Positions 34,999 to 46,170 of a DNA stretch of 64,000 nt are shown in pieces; the first letter of the stretch is position 1, and each line of letters starts with the position of its first letter. Under the pieces are notes generated by a model, which was not told where the DNA came from, ran no database searches, and saw only the letters and a list, made by a program, of their open reading frames with translations. Source of the stretch: Vibrio sp. SNU_ST1 (lineage in GTDB: Bacteria; Pseudomonadota; Gammaproteobacteria; Enterobacterales; Vibrionaceae); contig NZ_CP130748.1 of NCBI RefSeq assembly GCF_030563405.1, positions 1,798,001 to 1,862,000 of the forward strand. Direction: 5' to 3'. The position numbers were made by a program, and so were the translations under genes.

Positions 34999-37404
34999 TT
35001 AGTCGCGAAGTGCTGCGCCGAATTTTTCTGAGATTGAAGCTACGATAGCATCTACTGAACCAGCGATGTCTGCATCTTCTAGTGTGCGCTCTACAGACTG
35101 TAGGCTAAGTGCGATTGCTAGGCTCTTCTTACCTTCTTCAACGCCTTGACCAACGTATACGTCGAACAGTTTAGCGCCTGTTAGGAATTCGCCACCAGCA
35201 GCGATACACGCTTCTACGATGTCGCCAGAAGCAACTGCTTCGTCAACAACAACGGCGATATCACGACGGTTTGCAGGGAACTTAGATACGGCTACTGCTT
35301 CTGGAAGCACACGAGTGTTGATAGCTGCCCATTCGATTTCGAATACGATAGTACGGCCGTTAAGACCGAATTTACGCTCTAGTTCTGGGTGAACAGTACC
35401 AATGATACCCACTTCTTTGCCGTTAGCCATAATCGTAGCCGATTGACCTGGGTGAAGTGCTGGGTTGCGCTCTTTTGCTTCAGAAGAAAGAGCTTTGAAG
35501 CTGTATGCGATTTCGTTTGCAGAAAGCTCAAGAACTGCTTCTAGGTCACCTTTAAGATCGAAGAAATCTACAGTGTTAGTTGCCATGTCCCAGTGCTCTT
35601 CGCCACGAGTACCAGAGATAACGCCCGCAAGCATCATTTCTTGGCGCATGCCGTTTTCAGCTGTTGCTTCAGGGATGAAACGTAGGCCTGATTCGAATAG
35701 ACGAACGCGAGACTGTTGACGCTTCTGGTTGTGAACAACTGTGTTTAGTAGACCTTGGATTAGGCCAAGACGCATTGCTGACATGTCCGCAGAGATTGGG
35801 AATGGCAGGATTAGCGGCTCAACACCAGGTACAACAAGCTTTTGCTGTTCTGGTTCTACGAAGCTGTATGTGATTGCTTCGTGGTAGCCACGGTCAACAA
35901 GAAGGTCACGAACGCGCTTAAGCGGTTGGTTGGCTTCTTTGTGGTCATTCATTTTAAGTGCCGCTTTAGGCGCTTGGTTTGGAATGTTATCGTAACCGTA
36001 GATACGACCTACTTCTTCAATTAGGTCTTGCTCGATTGCGATATCAAAACGCCAAGATGGAGACGTTGCCGTCCAACCTGCATCAGTGCTTTCAACTTCA
36101 CAACCTAGGCGAGTAAGAATTTCCACTACGTCTGTAGATGGGATTTCGTGACCTAGTAGGCTGTCTAGTTTAGCGCGACGTAGAGCAACTACGTTTGCTT
36201 TAGGAAGATCAGCTTCAGATTCGCTGCCGTTTACTGGCGCAACTTCACCACCACAAATTTCAACTAGAAGCTGTGTTGCACGCTCCATTGCTGCTGCTTG
36301 TAGAGTTGAATCAACACCACGTTCAAAACGTAGAGAAGAATCTGTGTGTAGGCCGTAAGCACGTGCGCGACCACGGATGTGATCCGGTGCGAAGAATGCA
36401 GCTTCAAGAAGTACGTCTGTTGTTTCAGTCGTAACACCTGAATCTTGACCGCCAAAGATACCAGCGATTGCTAGTGCTTTGTTTTGGTCAGCGATAACAA
36501 GTGTGTTGCTGTTTAGTTCAGCTTCGTTGCCATCTAGAAGTGTTAGCTTTTCGCCCTGCTCTGCTAGACGAACCACGATACCGCCTTCGATCTTAGCTAG
36601 ATCAAATGCGTGCATTGGTTGGCCTTGCTCTAGCATCACGTAGTTTGTGATGTCTACAACTGGGTCGATTGAACGGATACCACAACGACGCAGTTTTTCT
36701 TGCATCCAGATTGGCGATTCCGCTTTCACGTTTACGTTCTTAACCACACGGCCAAGGTAACGTGGACAAGCGTCTGTTGCTTTGATTTCAACAGATACTG
36801 TGTCTTCAATGCTTGTTGCAACAGCTTCAACTGTTGGCTCTGTAACGTCTGCGCGGTTTAGTACGCCAACTTCACGAGCAAGGCCACGGATGCTGAAGCA
36901 GTCTGCGCGGTTTGCTGTTAGGTCTACGTCGATAGTTACGTCGTTAAGCTCAAGAAGCTCACGTACGTCCATACCTAGCGTTGTGCCTTCTGGCAGCTCA
37001 AGGATGCCGTCAGACTCTACGTCGATACCTAGCTCAGAGAAAGAACAAAGCATGCCGTGCGATGGAACGCCACGTAGTTTTGCTTTCTTGATTTTGAAGT
37101 CACCAGGAAGTACTGCGCCAACTGTTGCTACTGCTACAGTTAGGCCAAGACGACAGTTAGATGCACCACAAACGATATCTAGCAGCTCTTCTTCGCCGAT
37201 ATCAATTTTTGTAACTTGTAGTTTGTCTGCGTCTGGGTGCTGACCGCACTCAACCACTTTACCTACTTTAACGCCGGTGAATTCACCAGCAACAGGTTCT
37301 ACATCGTCAACTTCCAAACCAGCCATAGTGATTTGGTGAGCTAGCTCTTCGCTGTTAATTGCAGGTTTAACCCACTCGCGTAGCCAAGATTCACTGAATT
37401 TCAT
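34999..37404 (-). CDS. pheT: Phenylalanyl-tRNA synthetase beta subunit
   Basis: The 801-residue beta chain shows the EMAP-like tRNA-binding fold at 39-150 ([16 protein letters not shown]), the B3/B4 editing domain, the B5 domain and the C-terminal anticodon-binding FDX-ACB domain ([14 protein letters not shown]). Together with PheS it makes the (alpha-beta)2 enzyme that charges tRNA-Phe. It starts 18 bases after pheS. In related bacteria ihfA follows pheT; here a terminator and the ATPase-PRTase gene follow instead. Confidence 0.97.
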   Translation of the reverse strand: MKFSESWLREWVKPAINSEELAHQITMAGLEVDDVEPVAGEFTGVKVGKVVECGQHPDADKLQVTKIDIGEEELLDIVCGASNCRLGLTVAVATVGAVLPGDFKIKKAKLRGVPSHGMLCSFSELGIDVESDGILELPEGTTLGMDVRELLELNDVTIDVDLTANRADCFSIRGLAREVGVLNRADVTEPTVEAVATSIEDTVSVEIKATDACPRYLGRVVKNVNVKAESPIWMQEKLRRCGIRSIDPVVDITNYVMLEQGQPMHAFDLAKIEGGIVVRLAEQGEKLTLLDGNEAELNSNTLVIADQNKALAIAGIFGGQDSGVTTETTDVLLEAAFFAPDHIRGRARAYGLHTDSSLRFERGVDSTLQAAAMERATQLLVEICGGEVAPVNGSESEADLPKANVVALRRAKLDSLLGHEIPSTDVVEILTRLGCEVESTDAGWTATSPSWRFDIAIEQDLIEEVGRIYGYDNIPNQAPKAALKMNDHKEANQPLKRVRDLLVDRGYHEAITYSFVEPEQQKLVVPGVEPLILPFPISADMSAMRLGLIQGLLNTVVHNQKRQQSRVRLFESGLRFIPEATAENGMRQEMMLAGVISGTRGEEHWDMATNTVDFFDLKGDLEAVLELSANEIAYSFKALSSEAKERNPALHPGQSATIMANGKEVGIIGTVHPELERKFGLNGRTIVFEIEWAAINTRVLPEAVAVSKFPANRRDIAVVVDEAVASGDIVEACIAAGGEFLTGAKLFDVYVGQGVEEGKKSLAIALSLQSVERTLEDADIAGSVDAIVASISEKFGAALRD

Positions 37405-37422
37405 AGTTTTGACTGCCCCGGA

Positions 37423-38508
<1,086 letters not shown>

Positions 38509-38690
38509 CTAAAAGAGCAAGTTATTGACTAAAAACACGGCAAATTTAACAGGATATTAATGAGGAGTAGGAAGAAGTGGAACAATTACAGGTTCCACTC
38601 CTTAATTTGGAAGCGAATAGCGCTTAAAAACTGAAGTGAAAAGTACTCTCGATTTGAAGTGTCTTGAGCGCTAAAACTGACGAGAGCTAT

Positions 38691-38724
38691 GGTTCTAGGT
38701 TCTAGGTTCTAGGTTCTAGGTTTT
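38691..38724. repeat. 7-bp tandem repeat between pheS and the GGDEF gene
   Basis: GGTTCTA is repeated nearly five times in the 5' region of pheS, downstream of the hemerythrin-GGDEF gene. Confidence 0.85.
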
Positions 38725-38760
38725 AAGTGAGTAGAGCTCTCAACTCAACGCAAACCAGCT

Positions 38761-39870
38761 CTAAACCTGAATCGAACAAACGCTGTTTTTGCCTGCGTTT
38801 TTTGCTAAATAGACGGACTCATCGGCGGCTTTAATCAACTCGTTCATTGAGCCGAATTCTTGGGTTATTTCGGCCACACCGACACTAATACTGCCAATCC
38901 AAACTTGATTACTGGTTTCAACCTCTAGTTCAGACACTTTCTGTCGAGCCGTTTCCGCGATGTGTATACCTCCTTTTAGGTCGGTGTTAGGGCAAATAAC
39001 CAAGAACTCATCGCCCCCTAACCGGCAAACAATATCATCAGTACGGAACGTGTTTTTCAGTTCACGCGCGAGGGTTTGTAACACCAAGTCCCCTGCATCA
39101 TGACCACTGGTGTCATTAATGCGCTTGAAGTTGTCGGCATCAATCATAATGCACACTATAGGCATACCAAGCTCTTTCGAGTCTTGCCAATGTAGCGCTA
39201 ACTGTTTAAAGGCACTACGGCGGTTAGGTAAATTAGTGAGTGAGTCTGTTAACGACAGTTCTTCAAGTTTCTTACTCGCTCGTTTCAATTCTGCCGTCCG
39301 TTCCTCGACTTTGTCTTCGAGTAACTGGTTGAAGCGTAACAACTGTTTGTGCCGTTCAGATACTTGTTCAAACAGGCTGTTAAGCGCAGTCAGCAACGGG
39401 ACCGTCGATGAGTCTTGCTGCTTTTCTTCTGCTTCAAAGGCTTGTAGAGGTGTGGCGCCTTCTTCTATGGCGACCATTTGTCGCGCCATGTTTTGGTCGA
39501 TGCCAAGGATATGATAAGCAAGCCAATGGATGAGGAAGTCCAATAACCGCCGTGCTGACGACTGATCTTCTTCCAAGATGAAAGCTTGCATACTGTAGAT
39601 ATCTTGCATAAATACACGATGCACTTTGATGTGTTCTTCAATGTGTAACTCATACACACCACAATCTCTCATCAAAGATTCTTCTTCTTTAAAGTGAAAT
39701 TCTGCATAGCGCGTGAGATCGAGTAAAGCGATGTTAATGTCGTCTATAGAGATATTATTCTCTGACAAAAGATTTCCGTAGTGGTTGATAAAACCAACAA
39801 GGTATTGATGTTGTTCATCGACAACACCAATACCTGTTTCAAAGTGTTGATCCCAATTAAATAAATTCAT
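38761..39870 (-). CDS. Hemerythrin-GGDEF diguanylate cyclase
   Basis: The 369-residue soluble protein fuses a bacteriohemerythrin (MNLFNWDQHFETGIGVVDEQH, then HFKEEE, HIEEHIKVH, and HWLAYHILGID) to a coiled coil and a GGDEF domain. The active motif GGDEF is intact, and an RTDD inhibitory I-site stands five residues before it, so product feedback is expected. The di-iron site would sense oxygen, NO or iron state and set c-di-GMP synthesis. The ATG at 39870 has AAGGG upstream; a Met at 39912 gives an unlikely extension. Confidence 0.9.
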   Translation of the reverse strand: MNLFNWDQHFETGIGVVDEQHQYLVGFINHYGNLLSENNISIDDINIALLDLTRYAEFHFKEEESLMRDCGVYELHIEEHIKVHRVFMQDIYSMQAFILEEDQSSARRLLDFLIHWLAYHILGIDQNMARQMVAIEEGATPLQAFEAEEKQQDSSTVPLLTALNSLFEQVSERHKQLLRFNQLLEDKVEERTAELKRASKKLEELSLTDSLTNLPNRRSAFKQLALHWQDSKELGMPIVCIMIDADNFKRINDTSGHDAGDLVLQTLARELKNTFRTDDIVCRLGGDEFLVICPNTDLKGGIHIAETARQKVSELEVETSNQVWIGSISVGVAEITQEFGSMNELIKAADESVYLAKNAGKNSVCSIQV

Positions 39871-40106
39871 AGATCCCTTAGGGCCGATACCACCAGCACG
39901 ATTCACATGCATATTCGGAGGTTATAGATACTCGAAAAATATAACCATTCTACCTGTGGGTCTATCCGGTTGTTTGATCCATTTTATAAAAAGACGACGT
40001 TGAACATTCTAAATATGGTTCATCTTAAATTTGAGACGTTCCCCCCCAACAAGAACGCCTCATAAAGCTAACATTAGCTATTGGAAATACTAACTTTTTG
40101 GAAATA

Positions 40107-41339
40107 TCAAAAATAATATTCCAACGCCATCTCAACAAAGTCATCCTTACGTGCAAAGAACAACAAGTCTTCTGGGGTTTCGTTCTCAAACAGCCAAGCG
40201 TTCAGTCGCCATTTGAGGTTGTTGTTGATGCGGCTTGATGCTTCGAGCTTTGCACTGTAAACATCACTGTTATCTAAGTCTTGAGTGATGCCTGTGAGCA
40301 CCTCGGTGCCGTCTTCATCGTTCAAGGCGAAACGTGCACCAAGGAACACATCGTTTTGACCGATTGTTTGGGCGTTGTTACCTCGGCTGTCATACAGGTA
40401 TTCAGCAATGAAGCCGATGTCCCAATACGATTCAAGCGCCCCAACCCATGTGTATTCAAAGCCTGTCGCGACGCCTGTGTGGTTGTCGTAGCTGTCGCGA
40501 TAAATGCTTTCCAGCTTCCATAACCAATCACCGATAATGCCTTGCACATCCAACCCGAAGTGCTGCATTTGTGCGTAGTATGGCTTGAGTTCATTGCCTT
40601 CTACACGATAATAAGGGTCGCGATTGGTGCCGCCTAGGTAACTTAAACCGACATCCCAATCACCGTACATTTGGCTATAACGCAGTGCCACATCGACGTG
40701 CTTTTCTTCTCGCGCAGATTCGTAAAGTGCATCGTCCGATACGGGCACTGTTGGCCTTAAGCGTCCGTCTTCCCCTGCAAAGGTACGTTCACGAAAATAC
40801 GGCAGTAACATGGCGTCTATGGTTCCCCAGTCTTTGATTGAGGTAAAGTGCACCATCGGCTGACCCAACTTCGATTCGCCATCAACCGATTCAATGGCAT
40901 CGGTTTGGTTGACCACATCCACCAAGTGCGCTGATTCCGTCACGCCCCAGAACACCTTGCCAACACCCGCTCGCAGTTCATAATCATCCCAATAATTGAG
41001 ATACAGAGCTTCACGAACGTCGCCATGAGTTCGCTCATCGTCTTCGCTGTCTAGGCGATAAAACGGCGTGAAGGTAAAGCTGCCGTTACCCTCTTGTTGC
41101 TCCCAGTAAAACTCCGGTTGCAACACCAGTGAGCTTTGCCCTTTATCTTGCCCTTGCAAACCGTCACTAAAGAACTGCCTGTGTTCAAGGTTAACTTGCC
41201 CTGCGAGCTGTGGGCTGATCTGTTCTACGAACTCAGAGCTAAAGCCTGCCGCCACACAAGGCAGCGACACCTGCATAAGCCCGACTGTCGCTGCCAAAGT
41301 TAAAGATAACTGCGTTCCTGTTAACACAATCCTTTTCAT
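40107..41339 (-). CDS. Outer-membrane beta-barrel protein of the RND/MMPL operon
   Basis: The 410-residue protein has a signal peptide and an alternating aromatic beta-barrel sequence that ends in EMALEYYF, a C-terminal Phe. It is the last gene of the unit led by the RND permease and the LolA-like protein, nine bases after the latter. It may form the outer-membrane exit or receive the transported lipid; no transport function is proven by the sequence. Resembles DUF1302-like barrels. Confidence 0.78.
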   Translation of the reverse strand: MKRIVLTGTQLSLTLAATVGLMQVSLPCVAAGFSSEFVEQISPQLAGQVNLEHRQFFSDGLQGQDKGQSSLVLQPEFYWEQQEGNGSFTFTPFYRLDSEDDERTHGDVREALYLNYWDDYELRAGVGKVFWGVTESAHLVDVVNQTDAIESVDGESKLGQPMVHFTSIKDWGTIDAMLLPYFRERTFAGEDGRLRPTVPVSDDALYESAREEKHVDVALRYSQMYGDWDVGLSYLGGTNRDPYYRVEGNELKPYYAQMQHFGLDVQGIIGDWLWKLESIYRDSYDNHTGVATGFEYTWVGALESYWDIGFIAEYLYDSRGNNAQTIGQNDVFLGARFALNDEDGTEVLTGITQDLDNSDVYSAKLEASSRINNNLKWRLNAWLFENETPEDLLFFARKDDFVEMALEYYF

Positions 41340-41348
41340 ATTCTTGCC

Positions 41349-42185
41349 TTACTTTGCACGTTTAAGTGTGTTTTTTTGAAAATCCTTGTCTTTAAGACCG
41401 GTCTGGAACGCTAAATCTGTCGTGGTTAATACCGTACTTTTGCCTGTTTGGTGGTTTTGCATCGACATGGTGTGCGCGCGCCAGTATTTGTTTAGGTATT
41501 GTTTGTAGTCTTGGAACGATAGAGTTTTCAGCAATGCACCTTTACGATCGAAAAATTCCACTTGAACTGGGCGGTAATATTGTTGGTCTAGCCATACTTT
41601 CTGCATGGTGTAGCCAGAGTTTTTGTCGGTCGGAACTTGCTCTAAAACAAAGGTGTCTACGCCTTCCAATTTCGCGTCTTCAATGTAGTTGAAGGTGTAC
41701 TTTTCTAGCTCAAACGAACTCAAATCTTCGTAAGCAAATTCACTGCCCATAAACGGGCCTGACTTGTTGCGTGAAGAGATGCGCTTTACACGCTTCAATG
41801 CAGGCAAATACAACCACTGGTCATCCGACTTTGTGATGTGCGAATGGTTTAAGAAGGCCGTGCCTTTTACGTCGCGAGGCTCATCAAAAATGGTTAAGCC
41901 TTTGTCGCCATCGTTATCGACTTCTAATGATTTCAACCGCATTAGACGTGAGCTACTTTCACCTTGCTTGTTGCGAAGTAGCATTTCCATGGTCGCGACA
42001 GAATCACCCCACCCCATATCGACAGCTTTACGTTGTTCGGCAATTTCTAGGCCTTTCGCAGGGTCAGCTAACGCTGGGAAAGCGGCGAATGTGCCTATTG
42101 TTAATACGCCGACACTTAAGACGCCGACAGTGAACGAACTCATGCTAAATAATGTGGTAACGAATGATTGTTTAACGCTTTTCAT
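41349..42185 (-). CDS. Outer-membrane lipoprotein-sorting (LolA-like) protein
   Basis: The 278-residue secreted protein has a signal peptide (cleaved near FAAFPALA). The mature part is an open half-barrel of the LolA/LppX type with KDVKGTAFLNH, DDQWLYLPALKRVKR and GYTMQKVWLDQQYYRPVQ. Such proteins act as periplasmic carriers in RND/MMPL lipid export. It stands between the permease and the barrel gene in one operon, 44 bases after the permease stop. Confidence 0.85.
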   Translation of the reverse strand: MKSVKQSFVTTLFSMSSFTVGVLSVGVLTIGTFAAFPALADPAKGLEIAEQRKAVDMGWGDSVATMEMLLRNKQGESSSRLMRLKSLEVDNDGDKGLTIFDEPRDVKGTAFLNHSHITKSDDQWLYLPALKRVKRISSRNKSGPFMGSEFAYEDLSSFELEKYTFNYIEDAKLEGVDTFVLEQVPTDKNSGYTMQKVWLDQQYYRPVQVEFFDRKGALLKTLSFQDYKQYLNKYWRAHTMSMQNHQTGKSTVLTTTDLAFQTGLKDKDFQKNTLKRAK

Positions 42186-42229
42186 AAATATCTCCTTGAG
42201 TCAGCCCACCGCAGCAGGCTGACGATTCC

Positions 42230-44683
42230 TTATTTGGTCGATGTAGTCAGTTCGGCTGTTGGGCTAGGCTGTGGCTTGGTTTCTGGCTTTGTTTCGTGCT
42301 GAGGTTTATCTGAGTAGTGAGTCTGTTTGTCGAAGATCATCAGCAAGCTTGGTAACAAGATGAAGTCGACTACTAGCGCAATGAAAATCACAATCGCGCT
42401 GAGCAAGCCCATGTCGGAGTTGAGCCTGAAGCTCGACATCGCCAACACAGAGAAACCAGCCACTAACACGACAGTGGTGATCCACAATGCACGGCCAACG
42501 GTGTGGAAAGCGTATCGAACCGCTTCTTCTGCTGATTTCCCTTCCATTCTGGCGCGCTGGTATTTACTTAAGAAATGCACCGCATCATCAACCACGATTC
42601 CGAGTGTTAACGTAACGACTACAGACAAGCCGAGGTTGATTTCACCAGAGATAAGCGCCCATAAACCAAAGCCGATAATCGCTGGGGCAATGTTTGGTAC
42701 TAGGCTGATAATGCCCAAGCGAACCGAGCGCAACGCAAAGATCATTAAGCCAGAGATAAGTACTAAGGTGATTGGCAGAGTCGATAACATGCTCGCCATG
42801 TTGGTTTCGCCAATGTGAGCAAACATCAGTGATGGGCTCGACGCGACTACTTCATACTGAGGTGCATTAGCTGCAAACCATAAGTAAATGCGCTCTTCAA
42901 GTTCTACTAGCTCAACACTGCCGAGGTTGTCGACCGTGAGTACCATTTTGATCGATGACTTATCGACATTGATTTGGTTATTCAAGTCCAAGCCATAAGG
43001 CAGAGACATCTCGTAAAGCAGCAGGTATTGCGCGGCAAGTTCACGATTAAGTGGCAGTTGGTAGTAGCTGTCATCGTCACCATGCATGTTCTTATTCAAA
43101 CGCATGTAAACATCAGATAGCGTGGCTACATGGTCGGTTTCTGGTTGAACGCGCAGCCACTCAGTAAAGTCGCCAATCGTTTGCAAAAACACAGGGTCGG
43201 CAATCGCTTGAGATTCGTTAGTTTTTACCGCAATGCTGATAGTCGTCATGCCGCTTACGGTCTGTTCCATGAAGTCCGCTGCTTGTCTGAATTCGCTCGA
43301 GGTATCGAAATACTTCACCGATTCATCATTTACTCTGTTCAATGGAATTAACGCGGCAGCGCCAACAATCACCAAGGTAGAAATTGGCAGCAGTGCTTTG
43401 CGGTTGGTTACAACAAAGTCACCCAGTTTATCCATGAAGGTCACTTTATCTGCCGCTAATGGATTTGCTGACAAGCTCTTGACTGGCAATAGTTTTAACA
43501 GCGCAGGAAGCATGGTCACAGAAAGGAAACACGCGATGAGCACGCCTAGTGCCGACAAGTTACCGAAGTCTCGCAATACTGGAGAATCCGACATGTTCAT
43601 CATCAAGAAACCAATCGCGGTGGTGACAGAAGTAATCAGAATCGGCATCGCATTGAGCTTGATGCTGTATTGAATAGCTTGTGCTTTCTCCATGCCGCGC
43701 TGCATGGCTTGTCTCATGGTCACAATCACGTGAACACAATCGGCAACGGCAAGGGTTAGCACTAAGGTCGGAACGTTGACCGTTGCGGTGCTGAGGAACA
43801 TCCCTGCCCAGCCAGACAACCCCATAGTGGCGACAATTGAAGAAATGATCACAATAAGCGTGGCCACCACACTAAAGAACGAGCGCAACATAAAGGTGAG
43901 GAACACCAACACCACTAACAGCATTAACGGCACGAGCGTTGAGCTGTCTTCTTGAGCCGACATCATAAACGCGTTGTTCATGGCAATGATGCCCGCTTTA
44001 TGGAATTCGACATTCGGGTAATCGGCTTGGTACTTGGCGATCATCGTATTGATAGCCGCGATCACTTCTTGCACTTCCGCGGTTTTATCCACTTCTGGCA
44101 GTTGCACGGTGACGTTCACAATGGTCACATCGCCAGAGGCTGACACTAATGCATTTTTAAGCAGTGGTTCGTTGAGGGCGATCTGTTTTACTTTGGCGAT
44201 TCGCTCTGGTGTGTGTTCATATTCTTCGTAAAGAAGGTCTTCGACCAGTAAGTCGTCTTCAACCGCTTCGGTGTGCTGATAATTGGCAAGCGAATCGACA
44301 CGGCTTGAGTACGGGATCTGCCAGGCATCGACCGTGAGGTTTTGAATTAGGGTAAGGGTTTCTGGGCTGAAGACATTGCCATCTTCAGGTGCAACAACAA
44401 TCGCGAGGTTGTCGGTTTTTGCAAAGGTGGTTTGAATTTCTTCAAACGCCATCAACTGTTTGTTGGTGCCTTCGAAGAAGATGTTGTAGTCCCCTCTAAA
44501 GTAGAGGTTCTTTGCCCCTAATGCAGAGAGAATGATGATTGAAAAAACCACCAGCAGAACGATAAACGAACGCTTGGTCGGTATTGAGTGCCAACTGTTA
44601 TTTAGATCATCGTTTGCGTTATCGACATTACGGTTATCTCGATTTTGCTGATCGAAAGCGGGCTTCTGGCTGTCATGTTTCAT
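42230..44683 (-). CDS. RND/MMPL-family permease
   Basis: The 817-residue inner-membrane protein has twelve membrane helices in two sterol-sensing-like sets, each followed by a periplasmic domain. The TM4 signature contains VADCVHVIV and the TM10 one VVDDAVHFLSKYQRAR, the Asp pair of proton-driven RND pumps. The closest group is the MMPL/HpnN type that exports lipids and hopanoid-like molecules. The ATG at 44683 with GGAGA five bases upstream is preferred over Met at 44755. It is preceded by two TetR-type operators. Confidence 0.87.
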   Translation of the reverse strand: MKHDSQKPAFDQQNRDNRNVDNANDDLNNSWHSIPTKRSFIVLLVVFSIIILSALGAKNLYFRGDYNIFFEGTNKQLMAFEEIQTTFAKTDNLAIVVAPEDGNVFSPETLTLIQNLTVDAWQIPYSSRVDSLANYQHTEAVEDDLLVEDLLYEEYEHTPERIAKVKQIALNEPLLKNALVSASGDVTIVNVTVQLPEVDKTAEVQEVIAAINTMIAKYQADYPNVEFHKAGIIAMNNAFMMSAQEDSSTLVPLMLLVVLVFLTFMLRSFFSVVATLIVIISSIVATMGLSGWAGMFLSTATVNVPTLVLTLAVADCVHVIVTMRQAMQRGMEKAQAIQYSIKLNAMPILITSVTTAIGFLMMNMSDSPVLRDFGNLSALGVLIACFLSVTMLPALLKLLPVKSLSANPLAADKVTFMDKLGDFVVTNRKALLPISTLVIVGAAALIPLNRVNDESVKYFDTSSEFRQAADFMEQTVSGMTTISIAVKTNESQAIADPVFLQTIGDFTEWLRVQPETDHVATLSDVYMRLNKNMHGDDDSYYQLPLNRELAAQYLLLYEMSLPYGLDLNNQINVDKSSIKMVLTVDNLGSVELVELEERIYLWFAANAPQYEVVASSPSLMFAHIGETNMASMLSTLPITLVLISGLMIFALRSVRLGIISLVPNIAPAIIGFGLWALISGEINLGLSVVVTLTLGIVVDDAVHFLSKYQRARMEGKSAEEAVRYAFHTVGRALWITTVVLVAGFSVLAMSSFRLNSDMGLLSAIVIFIALVVDFILLPSLLMIFDKQTHYSDKPQHETKPETKPQPSPTAELTTSTK

Positions 44684-44698
44684 CACAGTCTCCATTTG

Positions 44699-44711
44699 TG
44701 ACGATTCGTCA
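44699..44711. promoter_or_regulatory. TetR operator site 1
   Basis: TGACGATTCGTCA, an almost perfect palindrome that matches three others around this operon. It lies 16 bases before the permease ATG, so a bound repressor would block elongation or the promoter. Confidence 0.7.
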
Positions 44712-44809
44712 TAGTTGTGTCTTAAAAAGCCAGCCGGAGCTGACAAAAGACACAATTCTTAGTCATATACTCAAGAAAACCAAAACCACACTAGGCAAAC
44801 TTAAGTTTA

Positions 44810-44822
44810 TGACGAATCGTCA
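44810..44822. promoter_or_regulatory. TetR operator site 2
   Basis: TGACGAATCGTCA, the same motif as site 1, between the TetR stop and the permease gene. Confidence 0.75.
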
Positions 44823-44865
44823 CTAATGGTTATTAATAAACCCACATGAGTGAGCTTAATGGAAG

Positions 44866-45651
44866 CTATCGACCTACAGATTCTAAGTAAGCGATCTCTT
44901 CACTGAACAGTTCTTGTTCAACACGACGCCAAGTTTTACGGTAATCCCAATCGCTAGAAAGGGGCTGCCAGTTGAGGCCGTCTAGAATCATGTTCGCGTT
45001 GTGTAATACTGAATACGGGTCTTGTAACCGCTTAATACAATGACTATTTGATGCATTCTGTGACAAAGCATTTGAACCAAATGCGATTGACCAGTTGGCA
45101 AACACGATGGCATCTGAACCCACACCAGAAGAGAACTTTAGGTCACCCGCTTCTACTGCTCGGTTTACCATTGAATCGGCTTGTTCGATCACCAACTCTT
45201 CCAGTTCGTTCATCTCGGTTACACGTGCACTAGACGCTTTCTCTAGTACCCACGGGCTTTTCGCCATGATCGCGCAGGTTGATAGTACCGGCTCCATGCG
45301 AGCATAGATTCGGTAAGCAACGTGCAGTGCGACGATCTTTTCACGTGTGTTGCCTTCAAACTCTCCAGAACGAGCAAACATCAACGCCTCGGTCTTTAAA
45401 GAATGAATACATAACGCTAAAACCACGTCTTCTTTGCTGCAAAAGTGATTATATATCGTACCTTTAGAATAAGAGCTCGCCGCCGTTAGCCTATCCATCG
45501 TTAGGTTTCCGAAGCCTTGTTCTCGAACCAGATCTTTCGCCAACAACATCAATTCTACTTCTCGGTCTGCGATAGACTGCTGCTTTTTAGACAACACGCC
45601 TTTGCAACCAAAGATACTTTGTTTATCGCCTTTACAACCAAAGCCAAACAT
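44866..45651 (-). CDS. TetR-family regulator of the export operon
   Basis: The 261-residue protein has an unusual 22-residue N-terminal head with a repeated Cys-Lys-Gly motif (FGCKGDKQS, FGCKGVLSK). Next comes the TetR helix-turn-helix (LTMDRLTAASSYSKGTIYNHF, ~50-70), then an all-helical ligand domain. It is directly upstream of, and in line with, the RND operon. Four copies of one 13-bp palindrome, two before the permease and two before its own gene, support control of both. Confidence 0.86.
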   Translation of the reverse strand: MFGFGCKGDKQSIFGCKGVLSKKQQSIADREVELMLLAKDLVREQGFGNLTMDRLTAASSYSKGTIYNHFCSKEDVVLALCIHSLKTEALMFARSGEFEGNTREKIVALHVAYRIYARMEPVLSTCAIMAKSPWVLEKASSARVTEMNELEELVIEQADSMVNRAVEAGDLKFSSGVGSDAIVFANWSIAFGSNALSQNASNSHCIKRLQDPYSVLHNANMILDGLNWQPLSSDWDYRKTWRRVEQELFSEEIAYLESVGR

Positions 45652-45763
45652 AATTTATCAGTCCGTATATGAGCTTAGCCATTACCTAAGCTTAACCAGT
45701 ATTAAAAACGCTCCTATCCAATATATTAACACGAATCGTAAATCCATGTAGTTAACCATTTTG

Positions 45764-45776
45764 TGACGCTTCGTCA
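45764..45776. promoter_or_regulatory. TetR operator site 3
   Basis: TGACGCTTCGTCA, upstream of the TetR start; one mismatch in symmetry from sites 1 and 2. Confidence 0.65.
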
Positions 45777-45780
45777 TTTC

Positions 45781-45793
45781 TGACTTATCGTCA
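45781..45793. promoter_or_regulatory. TetR operator site 4
   Basis: TGACTTATCGTCA, 17 bases from site 3; a half-site CACGAATCGT at 45730-45739 also resembles the motif. Confidence 0.5.
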
Positions 45794-46023
45794 TAATAGC
45801 GCAAATATTGAACATATCAAGGTGTTTCATAATTTAAATTCACTTTATGAATAGATAAGAAAACCATCAATAGTTAACACCGCATCACAACAAGCAGTAT
45901 AAAAAGAAGAACCTTAGTTTGGCGAAACAAAACCAATTATGCTTTCTTCATCTAAACAGAGCATATGGTTTAGGACAGGAAGCTATTCGAGCCGAATAAA
46001 CGGCAACGTAGACCACGAGAATG

Positions 46024-46045
46024 AGTGAGTGCAGGCTCACTTTTT
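46024..46045 (+). terminator. Terminator-like hairpin without an upstream gene
   Basis: AGTGAG / CTCACT stem followed by five T. No coding sequence precedes it, so it may close a small RNA or an upstream leader. Confidence 0.4.
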
Positions 46046-46114
46046 GGGTCAGACCTCTCCTTATGGTTAATATTTGGCTTACTAATGCCGTTTTCTACTA
46101 AGTTGCTATAAATT

Positions 46115-46158
46115 AGGTAAGGGGTGACTTACAATAGTGACAACGACTTACCTTTTTT
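46115..46158 (+). terminator. Attenuator-like hairpin before the DnaT-like gene
   Basis: AGGTAAG (46115-46121) pairs with CTTACCT (46147-46153), followed by TTTTT, 12 bases before the TTG start. It could terminate or hide the start and so regulate the gene. Confidence 0.4.
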
Positions 46159-46170
46159 GAGAACACGATA

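Larger units (their letters stand above)
45652..46170. other. Divergent intergenic region with a possible small RNA
   Basis: The left part holds the TetR operators. The right part holds an imperfect inverted pair (AAACCAATTATGC / GCATATGGTTT, about 45927-45975) and a terminator-like hairpin (46024-46041 with TTTTT). A second hairpin stands at 46115-46158. No protein gene was seen. Confidence 0.45.
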
